Positions 20,169-29,624 of a stretch of 64,000 nt of DNA are shown piece by piece. The stretch is taken from positions 440,001 to 504,000 of the forward strand of contig NZ_AP025944.1 in the NCBI RefSeq assembly GCF_024349685.1, written 5' to 3'. Under the pieces are notes generated by a model. The model was not told the origin of the DNA, did no database searches, and was given only the letters and a program-made list of their open reading frames with translations. How positions within the stretch are numbered: the first letter of the stretch is position 1; the number at the start of each line of letters is the position of its first letter. The DNA is from Pseudomonas sp. LRP2-20 (GTDB lineage Bacteria; Pseudomonadota; Gammaproteobacteria; Pseudomonadales; Pseudomonadaceae). A program made the position numbers and the translations under genes.

Positions 20169-23100
20169 TCAAGCCAGCTTGCGCTGCTTGGGAAAGGGGA
20201 TTAGTTGTTTGGCCGTGTCTTTTTTCAGGACGGCGCGGCTCACATCAATCCTCTGGCTTGCGCCAATGGCTCGCGCACTCATCATCCGGTAGCTGGGGGA
20301 CTGTCCTGACTTCAGGTGACCGGCGCTGAAGTCCAGTGGATCCTTGACGTCCCGCCCATAATGGAAATGTGCTTGCCACAGCAATTTGCTGCCGTCGGAC
20401 CGTCGATGAATCGTATAAACGTCGAGAAAGTCGTCTGCGCGCTGCAGGCGCTTATTGGTTGTGTCCGCTCGTAAATACACCTTGTCGTGTGCCAACAAGT
20501 AATGCAGTGAGTCGACATCTGGCAGAGGGCTTTTCATTCGAGCCTCGATCTGTAGCGCGAGTGATCTTTCCTCCAGTTCCGTGACAGCCATCTGTAGTTT
20601 CCGCTCGAGCCCTTCGGGTGGGGAGGCAGCGGCGACAACATCGGCGGCCGCGCGCTTGAGCCCTTCGATATAGTCATCCATCAAGTTGGCCAATGTACTG
20701 GGTTGGCTACCGTAGTCTTTCGCGTATGTGCTGAACGTTTGGTCAGCATTCATCAGCATCTGTTTTATGTGCTTTATTCTTGCTTTGCCAAGGGGCGCTG
20801 GGGCAGGCGTGGCTTTTATCTGTTCTGCAGGTACCTTGTGGGTGCTCGGCGGTTTCGTTGTACCGGTGTCGCTGGAAAATTGCACATGTGTCGCTTCGTC
20901 GAGCTGCCTCAGGGTAAGGCGCTTGAGCTTTTTCAGATAATTCAGCAGTTCACCGAGCCGTTTGCTGTCCAACCAAGGGTCGGGATCCTTCAGTGCATAT
21001 TCGACCCTGGCGATGGAGGCGTTGTAGGTATCCAGCGCTTCGCCGAGCTTCTCGACCCTCTCCACATCGCTGAATGCCTCAGGTGATGACTCGATGGCCT
21101 TCTGCGTGACCAACACCTCATCGAATCGGGACGATAGCGGCCGGTCGGGAACATCATGGATGGTGATAGGTGGCAGTACCGACAACTGCTCAAGCTCTTT
21201 ATTCACATCGCCGAGTACCTTGAGTTCAGTCATGCCTTGCGCAAATAATCGCTGTTTGGGTGATGGCTTACCCGGCTGGGCAGGCGGGGCGTCTTCAAAC
21301 AGCGCTAGCGATTCCAGTAACTTGAGTCGGTGTTTGACGTTGTTTCTGAGTGCCGACTGATAGTAGTTGTAGTCCTCAAAGGATGCGCCAGGCCCATCTG
21401 GCACCTGTATCTCCGTCAATCGATCTCTCGTGAGTCTGAAGTAACTATCATTGACGCTGTTCAGCCTCGCCCGGTAGCGCCCGAGCTTTTTCAGGTTTTC
21501 GGCGAAATGCCTGTTCGCCCTCATCCTGCCTTGAGTAGCTTGTTCGAGGGCAGCTACCAACTGGCCCAATTTTTTGACCTGCAGAAAGACGTGCAGAGCA
21601 AGAGCGTCAGGTTCTGGATGCAGTGATGCGGCATCACCCAGGTCCTTCTCGCGTCGTTCGATGGCATCCTCGATGCTCTTCAGTTTTTGTTCATGCTGGT
21701 CGATCCTGGCCTGCAAGGCCTCGGCTTGCCCGTGCGGCTCATCGGCTGGCAGCCTGCTTTCCGACGTTCTGTTGACAGCTTCTGCGCTGGGCATGGGCTC
21801 GTCGAAGGTGTCCCTCTTGTTTCGCGCAGGGCTGACTTTGCCTTCAAGGCTTGTTGGCGTGGAGTCAGGGAGGGCGGATGCCTCATGGATTTTGCCTGCG
21901 CCATGCATCGTCACCATGATTGCGTTGTACAAGAGGTCAACAAATGCCCCTGCTTTCTGGGTATCGCCACCTTCGGCGAGGGCTGGAAGGTCTTGCTCGA
22001 GAGTTCGCAGGGTATTGATCAATACGACCATGTCGCCCACCCATCCATAGGCGAACATTGATGTCACATCGAATATTGCCCATGCGATCTGCCTCCACTG
22101 TTCATAGCGGAGCTTGGCATTGGAAGGCGACTGGGCCATGGACAGCCTGGAAAGGTACAGGATCCAGGATTCATAAAGATGATGATCCAGCTCACCCTGG
22201 AAGGGCGCGAATATCATCAATGGCTTGGGTTGGAGGTCCATCAGCAGAGCGCGTTCGGGGTTCAGGAACTCCAGGGTCGATTCGAGGAGGGATTTTAAAT
22301 GGGGATGGGCCAAACCCTCGATCGCATGAAGGGTGCTGGCCTTTTCATCCATCCAGCGAAGAATGCTCGCCTGTAGGTTTTCATCCTGGATGAGCTTTTC
22401 CAGAATGCCCTTGAAGGCGTCAAACTCGAGCAAGGCGTTGTCCTGCTGCCAAGGGCGGTGAAGCAGCCAGCGACCCAGTGAAGGCAAGTGCAGTACAAAC
22501 ATGCCGGCGACGACATCCTGACTGTTCGGTTGCGGTCCGGTCTGAAAGGCAAGCGGCGCAATGCTGACCAGCTGGCCGTGCGCCTCGGGAGCGTTACAGA
22601 AGTCGGCGATCATGTTGAACGCATCCGCGCTCAAGCGGTTCGTAGCAACGGCTTTGAATGCATTGAGCAAGAGGCTCTTGCGCCAGGCCTGGGCGCAGTC
22701 CCGAAGCCAGCCCGGGTGAGTGGCTGCGACATCAAGTTGTTGCTTCAGATAGCATGGATAAGTCCTGCCGATATCCACCGTCTCGATCAGGCTCTCTAGA
22801 TACTCAAGTGTCAACCCGTCAGGCAAGGGTTGGTCGTTATCACGTCTGCGGACCTGTGTCGTGAACTCACCCTTGTCTACGTCAAGCCTGAAGATCGCCA
22901 GCTGAGCAAGGCTGATATCACGCGTCGAGATGTCTGGCGTTGCCGGTCGGAGCGCGATATCGGAAAACACATCTTCAATGGGGACGGTGGATTCGTTGGC
23001 CTCAACCGTGATCATCAGCAGATTGGGATCGAGAGCGGTCTGCTGCGGGTGATCGGTGTGCATCTGTTCGCACAGGCGGCGTATGGCATATTGCTCGATG

Positions 23101-24203
23101 CTTTCTACATGGGTGCTGCCCAACGAATAGTGGCTGTTAGTTTGGGCAACGACCCATTCCATCAGCAGTCGACCGTAATCATAATGATGCTGGGGTGAAG
23201 CTTGTCTTACCCAGTTCGGTATGAGGCTCTCCCATGTGTGCTCGTCAATCTGGATCAAATCGGAAAAATGGCTGGCAGGGTCGCTGAGGTGATGTAACTG
23301 CTCTTGCAGTTTCTCTGCGCTTTCGAATGAACCGAGTTCCAGGCTTTCGACGCCTTCAATACTGCCAGCGAGTAATTGCAGAGCCTGGAATTCGAACGGA
23401 TTGATCGACAGCGGATGGTGCGACCAATGCAGTTCATCGAAGTCATGACGGTCAGCCATCGCTGCCTGCATTGCGCTGCCCAGTTCTTGTTCACTCCTGA
23501 AACCATGAACGATTCCGCAGGGCTTGCACCAAAGGTAGGTCGCCTCGGTGCTGGACTTGTCGATCAGTAGCCAATCTGCCAGCTTCAACTCAGTGCTCAG
23601 CCCTTGATACAGCAGGCTGACCCGTAGCGCGAACGCCTGGCTTGTCACCGAGTCGCCATCCAATGCGGCATAGAGGCTTTTTTTCTCGTGGGCCCCTAGC
23701 CCTTGTCGCTCGATGCAGGTCAGCAAGGCGACTTTCAATACGTGCTCCATCCATCGCAGTCGAGTAACGTCAAGTCCGCCCGCCAAGGCATTCCAGAATG
23801 AGACTTGAGCTTCTTCGAACGTCTGGAGCAGGCCATTGAGCAGCGTGGTCAGTTCCGCGTTCAACGACTCGGCGACGCCAGCGCCGAGTGCGTATTTCTC
23901 AGTCGCATCAGCCGAGGTGGTCAGGGCGAGATGATCAGTGCCGGAAAGCGTCAGTGGTTCACCTTTCATGAAGGTTTCGAGCAACAGCTCTCCCATGTTC
24001 ACAGGCTTGTTTGGAGCGCTTTCGCGGATGAGAAAGAGCTCTTCCAGCGAGTCCAGGTCTGCAATTCGCGGGCAATGCGTGAGCAGAATCTTCGATGCAT
24101 TGATATCCAATACCTGATGCAGAGTCGGGCGATCAGAGAATTGGCTGGCAACGAGGGTTTCGAAGGTAAGGGAGGGGGGCATGGCTTGGCTCACTGTTGG
24201 CAT
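20169..24203 (-). CDS. Large dermonecrotic-toxin-like protein (putative effector)
   Basis: A 1344-residue protein starting at ATG 24203 (TGAGG 6 bases upstream; ATG 24182 lacks a site). The first ~770 residues resemble the N-terminal region of large Pseudomonas proteins annotated as dermonecrotic toxin domain proteins (DUF6543 type). This is recognised from segments such as VAGMFVLHLPSLGRWLLHRP and the following ILRWMDEKAS region, with a hydrophobic stretch at about 700-730. Then come a charged linker, a coiled coil (about 822-852), a long helical region, and a C-terminal domain (about 1230-1344) with LLWQAHFHYG. No signal peptide, LRR or RHS repeats, or known catalytic motif was found. GC is visibly lower than in flanking pha genes. 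No immunity or secretion gene adjoins it. The function is inferred only. Confidence 0.6.
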   Translation of the reverse strand: MPTVSQAMPPSLTFETLVASQFSDRPTLHQVLDINASKILLTHCPRIADLDSLEELFLIRESAPNKPVNMGELLLETFMKGEPLTLSGTDHLALTTSADATEKYALGAGVAESLNAELTTLLNGLLQTFEEAQVSFWNALAGGLDVTRLRWMEHVLKVALLTCIERQGLGAHEKKSLYAALDGDSVTSQAFALRVSLLYQGLSTELKLADWLLIDKSSTEATYLWCKPCGIVHGFRSEQELGSAMQAAMADRHDFDELHWSHHPLSINPFEFQALQLLAGSIEGVESLELGSFESAEKLQEQLHHLSDPASHFSDLIQIDEHTWESLIPNWVRQASPQHHYDYGRLLMEWVVAQTNSHYSLGSTHVESIEQYAIRRLCEQMHTDHPQQTALDPNLLMITVEANESTVPIEDVFSDIALRPATPDISTRDISLAQLAIFRLDVDKGEFTTQVRRRDNDQPLPDGLTLEYLESLIETVDIGRTYPCYLKQQLDVAATHPGWLRDCAQAWRKSLLLNAFKAVATNRLSADAFNMIADFCNAPEAHGQLVSIAPLAFQTGPQPNSQDVVAGMFVLHLPSLGRWLLHRPWQQDNALLEFDAFKGILEKLIQDENLQASILRWMDEKASTLHAIEGLAHPHLKSLLESTLEFLNPERALLMDLQPKPLMIFAPFQGELDHHLYESWILYLSRLSMAQSPSNAKLRYEQWRQIAWAIFDVTSMFAYGWVGDMVVLINTLRTLEQDLPALAEGGDTQKAGAFVDLLYNAIMVTMHGAGKIHEASALPDSTPTSLEGKVSPARNKRDTFDEPMPSAEAVNRTSESRLPADEPHGQAEALQARIDQHEQKLKSIEDAIERREKDLGDAASLHPEPDALALHVFLQVKKLGQLVAALEQATQGRMRANRHFAENLKKLGRYRARLNSVNDSYFRLTRDRLTEIQVPDGPGASFEDYNYYQSALRNNVKHRLKLLESLALFEDAPPAQPGKPSPKQRLFAQGMTELKVLGDVNKELEQLSVLPPITIHDVPDRPLSSRFDEVLVTQKAIESSPEAFSDVERVEKLGEALDTYNASIARVEYALKDPDPWLDSKRLGELLNYLKKLKRLTLRQLDEATHVQFSSDTGTTKPPSTHKVPAEQIKATPAPAPLGKARIKHIKQMLMNADQTFSTYAKDYGSQPSTLANLMDDYIEGLKRAAADVVAAASPPEGLERKLQMAVTELEERSLALQIEARMKSPLPDVDSLHYLLAHDKVYLRADTTNKRLQRADDFLDVYTIHRRSDGSKLLWQAHFHYGRDVKDPLDFSAGHLKSGQSPSYRMMSARAIGASQRIDVSRAVLKKDTAKQLIPFPKQRKLA

Positions 24204-24313
24204 GGAGCCTCAGTCTGAGCACGAGCCCGATGGCCACTGCCGTATATGTTTACGGCACCCGCAGTGCGAATCTACGTGCCCGTGCAGTCCCATGCAGTGA
24301 GCTTGGGCGAGTG

Positions 24314-24928
24314 CTATCCCTCCAGATACCGCACTGCCAACGTCTCGGCTGCCCCCCGTGCCTGTTCCTGCAGATGCGGCGCCACCAGCATCATCACCTG
24401 ATACACCACGATGCCCACGTCGCCCTCGCGCCCCAGCACCCGCTGGTAGTCCAGCGAGAACATCAAGGTCAGGGTGATCTGTTCCACCAGTTGCCCCAGT
24501 GCTTGCGTCTCACTGACCACTTGCCCCTGGCCCTTGAGGCTGGCCAGCAGTGCCGCCAGCGTGCGCTTGAGCGCATTGATCAGGCTGCGCATGCCCCGTG
24601 CCAGCTTGGGCAGGCGCCCGGTCAGGTTGGACAGGTCCTGGAACAGAAACCGGTACTGGGCCATGCGTTCGACGATCAGGTGCAGGAACAGCCAGTAGTC
24701 CTCGGCCTCCAGGCGCACCTCCAGCGGTGGGTCGAGCAATGGCATCAGCGCTTCCTCGAAACGGTCGAACAACCCGTGAATCAGCGGCTCCTTACCGTGG
24801 AAGTGGTAGTACAGGTTGCCCGGGCTGATGCCCAGTTCGTTGGCAATCTCCAGTGTCGATACATTGGGTTCGCCCTGTGAGTTGAACAGCTGCAGGGCGC
24901 ACTCGAGGATACGGTCGCGGGTCTTCAT
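24314..24928 (-). CDS. phaD: PHA cluster regulator PhaD (TetR family)
   Basis: A 204-residue TetR-type regulator. The N-terminal helix-turn-helix is clear (NVSTLEIANELGISPGNLYYHF, about residues 18-39), followed by a helical ligand-binding domain. PhaD of P. putida is an unusual TetR protein because it activates the phaC1 and phaI promoters, probably in response to an acyl-CoA-type ligand. It is the last gene of phaC1-Z-C2-D, 13 bases after phaC2. The toxin-like gene lies 110 bases further on in the same direction, so read-through from the pha operon into it is possible. Confidence 0.95.
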   Translation of the reverse strand: MKTRDRILECALQLFNSQGEPNVSTLEIANELGISPGNLYYHFHGKEPLIHGLFDRFEEALMPLLDPPLEVRLEAEDYWLFLHLIVERMAQYRFLFQDLSNLTGRLPKLARGMRSLINALKRTLAALLASLKGQGQVVSETQALGQLVEQITLTLMFSLDYQRVLGREGDVGIVVYQVMMLVAPHLQEQARGAAETLAVRYLEG

Positions 24929-24941
24929 CCAGTCGTGGTGC

Positions 24942-26624
24942 TCATCGGGTCAGGACATAGGTGCCTGGCGCAGGGCCCAGCGGTGGATAGGTGGCGTTAC
25001 CCAGCTCCGTGCGTGGCGCCTTGAGCGGGCCGGAGCGCGGCGTGATCCACTCCAGCCACAGCGGCCACCAGCTGCCGTCACGGCGCTGCGCGTCATGGAA
25101 CCAGGCGCGTGGGTCGCTGGAGAGCTTGGGGTTTTCCAGGTAGTACGCCTTGGGGTTGCCCGGCGGGTTGATGATGCTCTGGATGTGCCCGCTGTTGGCC
25201 AGCACGAACTGCCGGTCGCCACCGAGCAGCATGGCCGAGCGATACACTGCGTCCCATGGCGTGATGTGGTCGTTGCTGCCAGCTACGGTGAAGCTGTCGA
25301 GGTCGACCTGCTTGAGGTCGATCGGTGTGCCGCACACTTCCAGGCCCGCAGGGTGGGTCAGTGGGTTGACCTTGAAAAAGTCCAGCAAGTCGCCATGCAG
25401 GGCGGCCGGCAGGCGTGTGCTGTCGGCGTTCCAGTAAAGAATGTCGAAGGCTGGCGGGGTCTTGCCGAGCAGGTAGTTGTTGACCCAGTAATTCCAGATC
25501 AGGTCGTTAGGCCGCATCCAGGCGAAAATCCGTGCCACTTCGCCACCGTCCAGCACGCCGCGCTGGTACGAGCGACGCTTGGCTGCCTCGATGGTCTGCT
25601 CGTCGGCGAACAGGCTGGCGGGGCTGTCGAACTTGCTGTCGAGCAGGCTGACCAGGTAAGTGGCGCTACGTACCCGGCGCAGCTGGTGCTTGGCCTGCAG
25701 GTGACCCTGCAGCGCGGCCATGGTCAAGCCACCGGCGCAGGCACCCATCAGGTTCGGGTCACGGTTGCCGCTGATGCTGCGGCAGGCGTTGAGCGCTTCT
25801 TCCAGCGCCTGTACGTAACTCGACAGGCCCCACTCACGGTGGCGTGGGTCGGGGTTGCGCCAGCTGACCATGAACACCTGCAAGCCGTTCTTGAGCATGT
25901 ACTGGACGAAGCTGTTGGTCGGCTGCAGGTCGAAGATGTAGTACTTGTTGATCTGTGGCGGCACCACCAGCACGGGCCGGGCGTGCTGCTTCTCGCTCAT
26001 CGGCTTGTACTGGATGAGCTCCAGCTGATCGTTGCGGAACACTACCGCGCCGGGCGTGGCGGCCAGGTTGCCGCCGACTTCGAAGGCGCGCTCGTCCACC
26101 TGGCGCGGCAGGCCGTCGTTGTGACGCAAATCATCGAGCAGGTGGGCGACACCGCGTACCAGGCTTTGCCCGCCGGTATTGAACAGCTCCTTGACCGCCA
26201 GCGGGTTGAGCAGCGAGTTGCTTGGTGCCAGGGCGTCGTTGATCAGGGTGAACAGAAAGTGCGCACGGGCCCGATCATCATCGTTCAGATGGCTTTCATC
26301 GATCCACAGGCGGGTCTGTTTCTGCCAGGCCAGGTAGGCCTGCAGGCCGCGCCGGTAGAACGGGTTCTGGCTCCAGGTCGGATCGCTGAAACGTGTATCG
26401 CGCGCGCTCGGCTGATAGGGCGTGTCGCCGAGCATCACCCGGCCCAGCTGGCCGCTCAAGGCCAGCAGGTGGCGGGCGGTGTGCAGCGGGTTGCGCAGGC
26501 CATGGCGGCCAACACTGCGCAAGGTGGAAATCAGGTCGCGACCGCGCAGGCCAAGGATGGCGTTCTGTACGTTCATGCTGGTGGCGGGGAGCGTTGACGT
26601 TCCTTTGGCCGGTTTTTCTTTCAT
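24942..26624 (-). CDS. phaC2: Class II PHA synthase 2
   Basis: A 560-residue medium-chain PHA synthase that polymerises (R)-3-hydroxyacyl-CoA of C6-C14 on the granule surface. The lipase-like box is GACAGG with the nucleophile Cys at residue 296, the same position as in PhaC1. The acid/base region is visible as VAGSNDHITPWDAVY (Asp) and NSGHIQSIINPPGNPKAY (His). The WNSD/WNAD segment (LYWNADSTRLPA) is typical of class II enzymes. It lies 52 bases after phaZ. Confidence 0.96.
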   Translation of the reverse strand: MKEKPAKGTSTLPATSMNVQNAILGLRGRDLISTLRSVGRHGLRNPLHTARHLLALSGQLGRVMLGDTPYQPSARDTRFSDPTWSQNPFYRRGLQAYLAWQKQTRLWIDESHLNDDDRARAHFLFTLINDALAPSNSLLNPLAVKELFNTGGQSLVRGVAHLLDDLRHNDGLPRQVDERAFEVGGNLAATPGAVVFRNDQLELIQYKPMSEKQHARPVLVVPPQINKYYIFDLQPTNSFVQYMLKNGLQVFMVSWRNPDPRHREWGLSSYVQALEEALNACRSISGNRDPNLMGACAGGLTMAALQGHLQAKHQLRRVRSATYLVSLLDSKFDSPASLFADEQTIEAAKRRSYQRGVLDGGEVARIFAWMRPNDLIWNYWVNNYLLGKTPPAFDILYWNADSTRLPAALHGDLLDFFKVNPLTHPAGLEVCGTPIDLKQVDLDSFTVAGSNDHITPWDAVYRSAMLLGGDRQFVLANSGHIQSIINPPGNPKAYYLENPKLSSDPRAWFHDAQRRDGSWWPLWLEWITPRSGPLKAPRTELGNATYPPLGPAPGTYVLTR

Positions 26625-26676
26625 GGCAACAACTCCCTTGTCAGGCCACGGTCGGGTTCATGCAGCAAGCAACAAT

Positions 26677-27528
26677 TCAGCCACCAGAGGCCGGGCTGGG
26701 GTGCATGACCGCGCGCTGACGTTCTTGCTGGAGAAACTTCATGATGATGGGGGCGACGGCCTCGGCCCGGGTGATCAGGAACAGATGACCGTCGTCGATA
26801 ATGTGTAGCTGGGCATTGGGAATTCGCCAGGCCAGCAGGCGCATGTTGATCAGCGGGATCAACGGATCGTCGTCGCCGGCCAGCACCAGAGTCGGTTGCT
26901 GGATCTTGTGCAGCCAGTGAATGCTGGTCCAGCCCAGCCCGGCGAACAGCTGCCAGTAGTAGCCCAGCTTGCCGCCGGAGCGCACCTTGGCTGCGTGGTG
27001 CATGGCCAGGTCCGGGTCGCGGCGAAAACCGCCGCCATAGATCAGCGGCGCGATGCGGATGACATGGGATGGCTGCACGTAGCGCCGGGGGCTTGCCATC
27101 ATCCACAGCACCTTGGGTTTGCCCGGCACCATCACCGCACCGGCAGCAGTGGCCGCCAGCACCAGCTTCTTGCAGCGCTCGGGATAGTCATGGGCGAACT
27201 GCTGGGCCAGGGCGCCACCCCAGGACACGCCGATGACATTGACCTGGCCGTAGTCCAGGTAGTCGAGCATGCGTGCGGTCAACTTGGCCAGGCCGGGAAA
27301 ACGGTACGGGTGGCGCGGGGTGGATGAGCCGCCCACGCCGGGGACGTCGAAGGCGATGACTTCCAGGTCCGGGTCCAGTGCTTCGATGAACGGGAACACC
27401 AGCTCCAGGTTGGCGCCGATGCCGTTGAAGATCAGCAGCGGCGTCAGGTGCGGCTTGCCCGGGCGCACCGCAGTACGGATGGATTGGTCGTCCAGCTCTA
27501 CGGTGCGGAATATGTAGGGTAGCGGCAT
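26677..27528 (-). CDS. phaZ: Intracellular PHA depolymerase
   Basis: A 283-residue alpha/beta-hydrolase that degrades stored medium-chain PHA to (R)-3-hydroxy acids. I start it at ATG 27528 (MPLPYIFRTVELDD). The longer in-frame start at 27585 runs into the phaC1 stop region. The nucleophile Ser102 sits in GVSWGG, with GDDDPLIP holding the Asp and DDGHLFLI the His, matching the published triad arrangement of P. putida PhaZ. It lies between the two synthase genes, so synthesis and breakdown are made together. Confidence 0.96.
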   Translation of the reverse strand: MPLPYIFRTVELDDQSIRTAVRPGKPHLTPLLIFNGIGANLELVFPFIEALDPDLEVIAFDVPGVGGSSTPRHPYRFPGLAKLTARMLDYLDYGQVNVIGVSWGGALAQQFAHDYPERCKKLVLAATAAGAVMVPGKPKVLWMMASPRRYVQPSHVIRIAPLIYGGGFRRDPDLAMHHAAKVRSGGKLGYYWQLFAGLGWTSIHWLHKIQQPTLVLAGDDDPLIPLINMRLLAWRIPNAQLHIIDDGHLFLITRAEAVAPIIMKFLQQERQRAVMHPSPASGG

Positions 27529-27591
27529 GCGCGTGGCTCTGTGGCTTGAAAATGTACCGTGGCACGCTCCAAGCGGCCACGGCATTGCGAC

Positions 27592-29271
27592 TCAACGCTC
27601 GTGGACGTAAGTCCCCGGTGCAGCCTCGCCGGCGACATAAGCGCGGTTACCCAGGCGCGTCGGGGCCTTTTTCAGCTCGCCAGCGCGCTCACCCAGCCAG
27701 GTCTGCCAGTGCAGCCACCAGGAGTCGGCATGCTTTTCAGCGTTCTCCTGCCAGGCCACCGGGTCGCCCGGGCGGTCGGCGCCGGTCATGAAGCGGGCCT
27801 TGGGGTTGCCGGGTGGGTTGAGGATGCTCTGGATGTGGCCGCTGTTGGACAGCACGAACTCGATCTTGCCGCCGAACAGGTGCGCCGAGCGGTAGCACGA
27901 TTGCCACGGGGTGATGTGGTCGGAGGTGCCGGCGACGCTGAAGATGTCGCACTGGACGTTCTTCAGGTCGATGGCGGTGCCGCACACTTCCAGGGCATCC
28001 GGGCGGGTCAGCGGGTTGTTCTTGAACAGTTCGATCAGGTCGCCGTGGAAGGCTGCGGGCAAGCGCGTGGTGTCGTTGTTCCAGAACAGGATGTCGAACA
28101 CCGGAGGCTCGTTGCCGAGCAGGTAGTTGTTGACCCAGTAGTTCCAGATCAGGTCGTTGGGGCGCATCCAGGCGAACACCTTGGCCATGTCGCTGCCTTC
28201 GAGCACCCCGGACTGGTAAGAGTGGCGCTTGGCCGCCTCGAGCGTCTGTTCGTCGACGAACAGGGCGACCTCGGTGTCCATCGTGGTGTCGAGCACGCTG
28301 ACCAGCAGGGTCAGGGCGTTGACCTTCTGCTCACCCAGCGCGGCGTAGTGGCCGACCAGGGCGGTGCAGGTAATACCGCCGGAGCAGGCGCCGAGCATGT
28401 TCAGGTCTTTGCTGCCGGTAATCGCCAGTACCGCGTCGACCGCTTCCTTCAGCGCATCGATGTAGGTCGACAGGCCCCACTCGCGCTGGGCCTTGGTCGG
28501 GTTGCGCCAGCTGATGATGAAGGTCTGCTGCTGCGAACGCAGGCAGAAGCGCGCCAGGCTCTTTTCCGGGCTCAGGTCGAAGACGTAGAACTTGTTGATC
28601 TGCGGTGGCACCACCAGCAGCGGGCGGGCATGCACCTGCTCGGTGATCGGGCTGTACTGGATCAGCTCCAGCACATCGTTGCGGTAGACCACGGCGCCTT
28701 CGCTGGTGCCAAGGTTCTTGCCGACCTCGAACGCGTCCATGTTGACCTGGCTGGGCATGCCACCGTTGTTGACCACGTCCTTGGCCAGGTTGGACAGGCC
28801 GTCCAGCAGGCTCTTGCCGCCGGTTTCGAAGAAGCGTTTGACCGCCGCCGGGTTGGACAGGGTGTTGGTCGGTGCCATGGCTTCGGTCATCAGGTTGATC
28901 ACGAACTGACCACGGCTGATGTCCTGGGGCGACAGGTCACTGTTGCCGATCCACTCCTGCAGTTCCTTGCGCCAGGCCAGGTAAGTCTGCAGGTAACGGC
29001 GGTACAGCGGGTTCTTGCTCCAGGCTGGGTCCTGGAAGCGACGGTCGTCACCTTCCGGGGCGAGGCTGGACTTGCCCAGCAGCACGTTCTTCAGCTCCAG
29101 GCCGAAGTGCGCGACGTGCTTGGCGCTGTGCAGCGGTTGGCGCACGGCCTGACGCAGCACGGTACGCGCAGAGCTCAGCAGGTCCTTGCGGCGGATGCCG
29201 ATGACCGGGTTCAGCCCCAGGGTGTTTTCCGAGGCTTGCCGCTGCAACTCATCGTTGTTCTTGTTACTCAT
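27592..29271 (-). CDS. phaC1: Class II PHA synthase 1
   Basis: A 559-residue medium-chain PHA synthase and first gene of the phaC1-Z-C2-D operon. The active-site box is GACSGG with Cys296. FSVAGTSDHITPWQSC carries the Asp and LSNSGHIQSILNPPGN the catalytic His. The N-terminal ~180 residues are the synthase-specific region. It shares the overall plan of phaC2 but is clearly diverged, as is usual for the two synthases. An ACGGAG site precedes the ATG. The 353-base region upstream should hold the promoter and PhaD operator, but I could not pick out either with confidence. Confidence 0.96.
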   Translation of the reverse strand: MSNKNNDELQRQASENTLGLNPVIGIRRKDLLSSARTVLRQAVRQPLHSAKHVAHFGLELKNVLLGKSSLAPEGDDRRFQDPAWSKNPLYRRYLQTYLAWRKELQEWIGNSDLSPQDISRGQFVINLMTEAMAPTNTLSNPAAVKRFFETGGKSLLDGLSNLAKDVVNNGGMPSQVNMDAFEVGKNLGTSEGAVVYRNDVLELIQYSPITEQVHARPLLVVPPQINKFYVFDLSPEKSLARFCLRSQQQTFIISWRNPTKAQREWGLSTYIDALKEAVDAVLAITGSKDLNMLGACSGGITCTALVGHYAALGEQKVNALTLLVSVLDTTMDTEVALFVDEQTLEAAKRHSYQSGVLEGSDMAKVFAWMRPNDLIWNYWVNNYLLGNEPPVFDILFWNNDTTRLPAAFHGDLIELFKNNPLTRPDALEVCGTAIDLKNVQCDIFSVAGTSDHITPWQSCYRSAHLFGGKIEFVLSNSGHIQSILNPPGNPKARFMTGADRPGDPVAWQENAEKHADSWWLHWQTWLGERAGELKKAPTRLGNRAYVAGEAAPGTYVHER

Positions 29272-29624
29272 CTACGACGCTCCGTTGTCCTGAGACGAGT
29301 ACCGGATTGCTGTGGCGCAACGCACAGCGGACAGCCCGGTACTGCTACTCGGGTGACCAGTGATAAGGAACAGCGGTGCTGCGGGCCGGATGCATTCGGC
29401 GATGAGCTGCGGGGGATTCTGCGTGTGAAGACAGCCTGCTTTCGCTCGCGACCTCTACATACCGGCCAGTGCCTGATTGCCCGAAAGGCAATGCAGGGAA
29501 CTTGCCAGCTCCATTGGTTACCCGACTTTCATGTAATGCGCAAGACAACCCGTTGAAGAGTTGTCTGTAAGGCATTCAAACAGATGAGATTAGAAAATGC
29601 GCTCTAAAGCATGGAAGGCTTGAG
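29272..29624. other. Intergenic region upstream of phaC1
   Basis: 353 bases with no convincing gene (a 76-codon frame on the minus strand has no ribosome-binding site and no recognisable product). It should contain the phaC1 promoter and PhaD binding site. Visible structure: a 7-base inverted repeat AGACAAC/GTTGTCT (29543-29549 and 29560-29566), and near the far end a hairpin that probably ends the upstream DUF971-family gene. Confidence 0.5.

Noticed and set aside
29272..29400. Search for a sigma-54 or sigma-70 promoter and PhaD operator for phaC1
   Set aside because: No pair of boxes with acceptable match and spacing could be picked by eye, so no site is claimed.
29345..29575. A 76-codon minus-strand frame upstream of phaC1
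   Set aside because: No ribosome-binding site, no recognisable product, and it lies where the phaC1 control region is expected.
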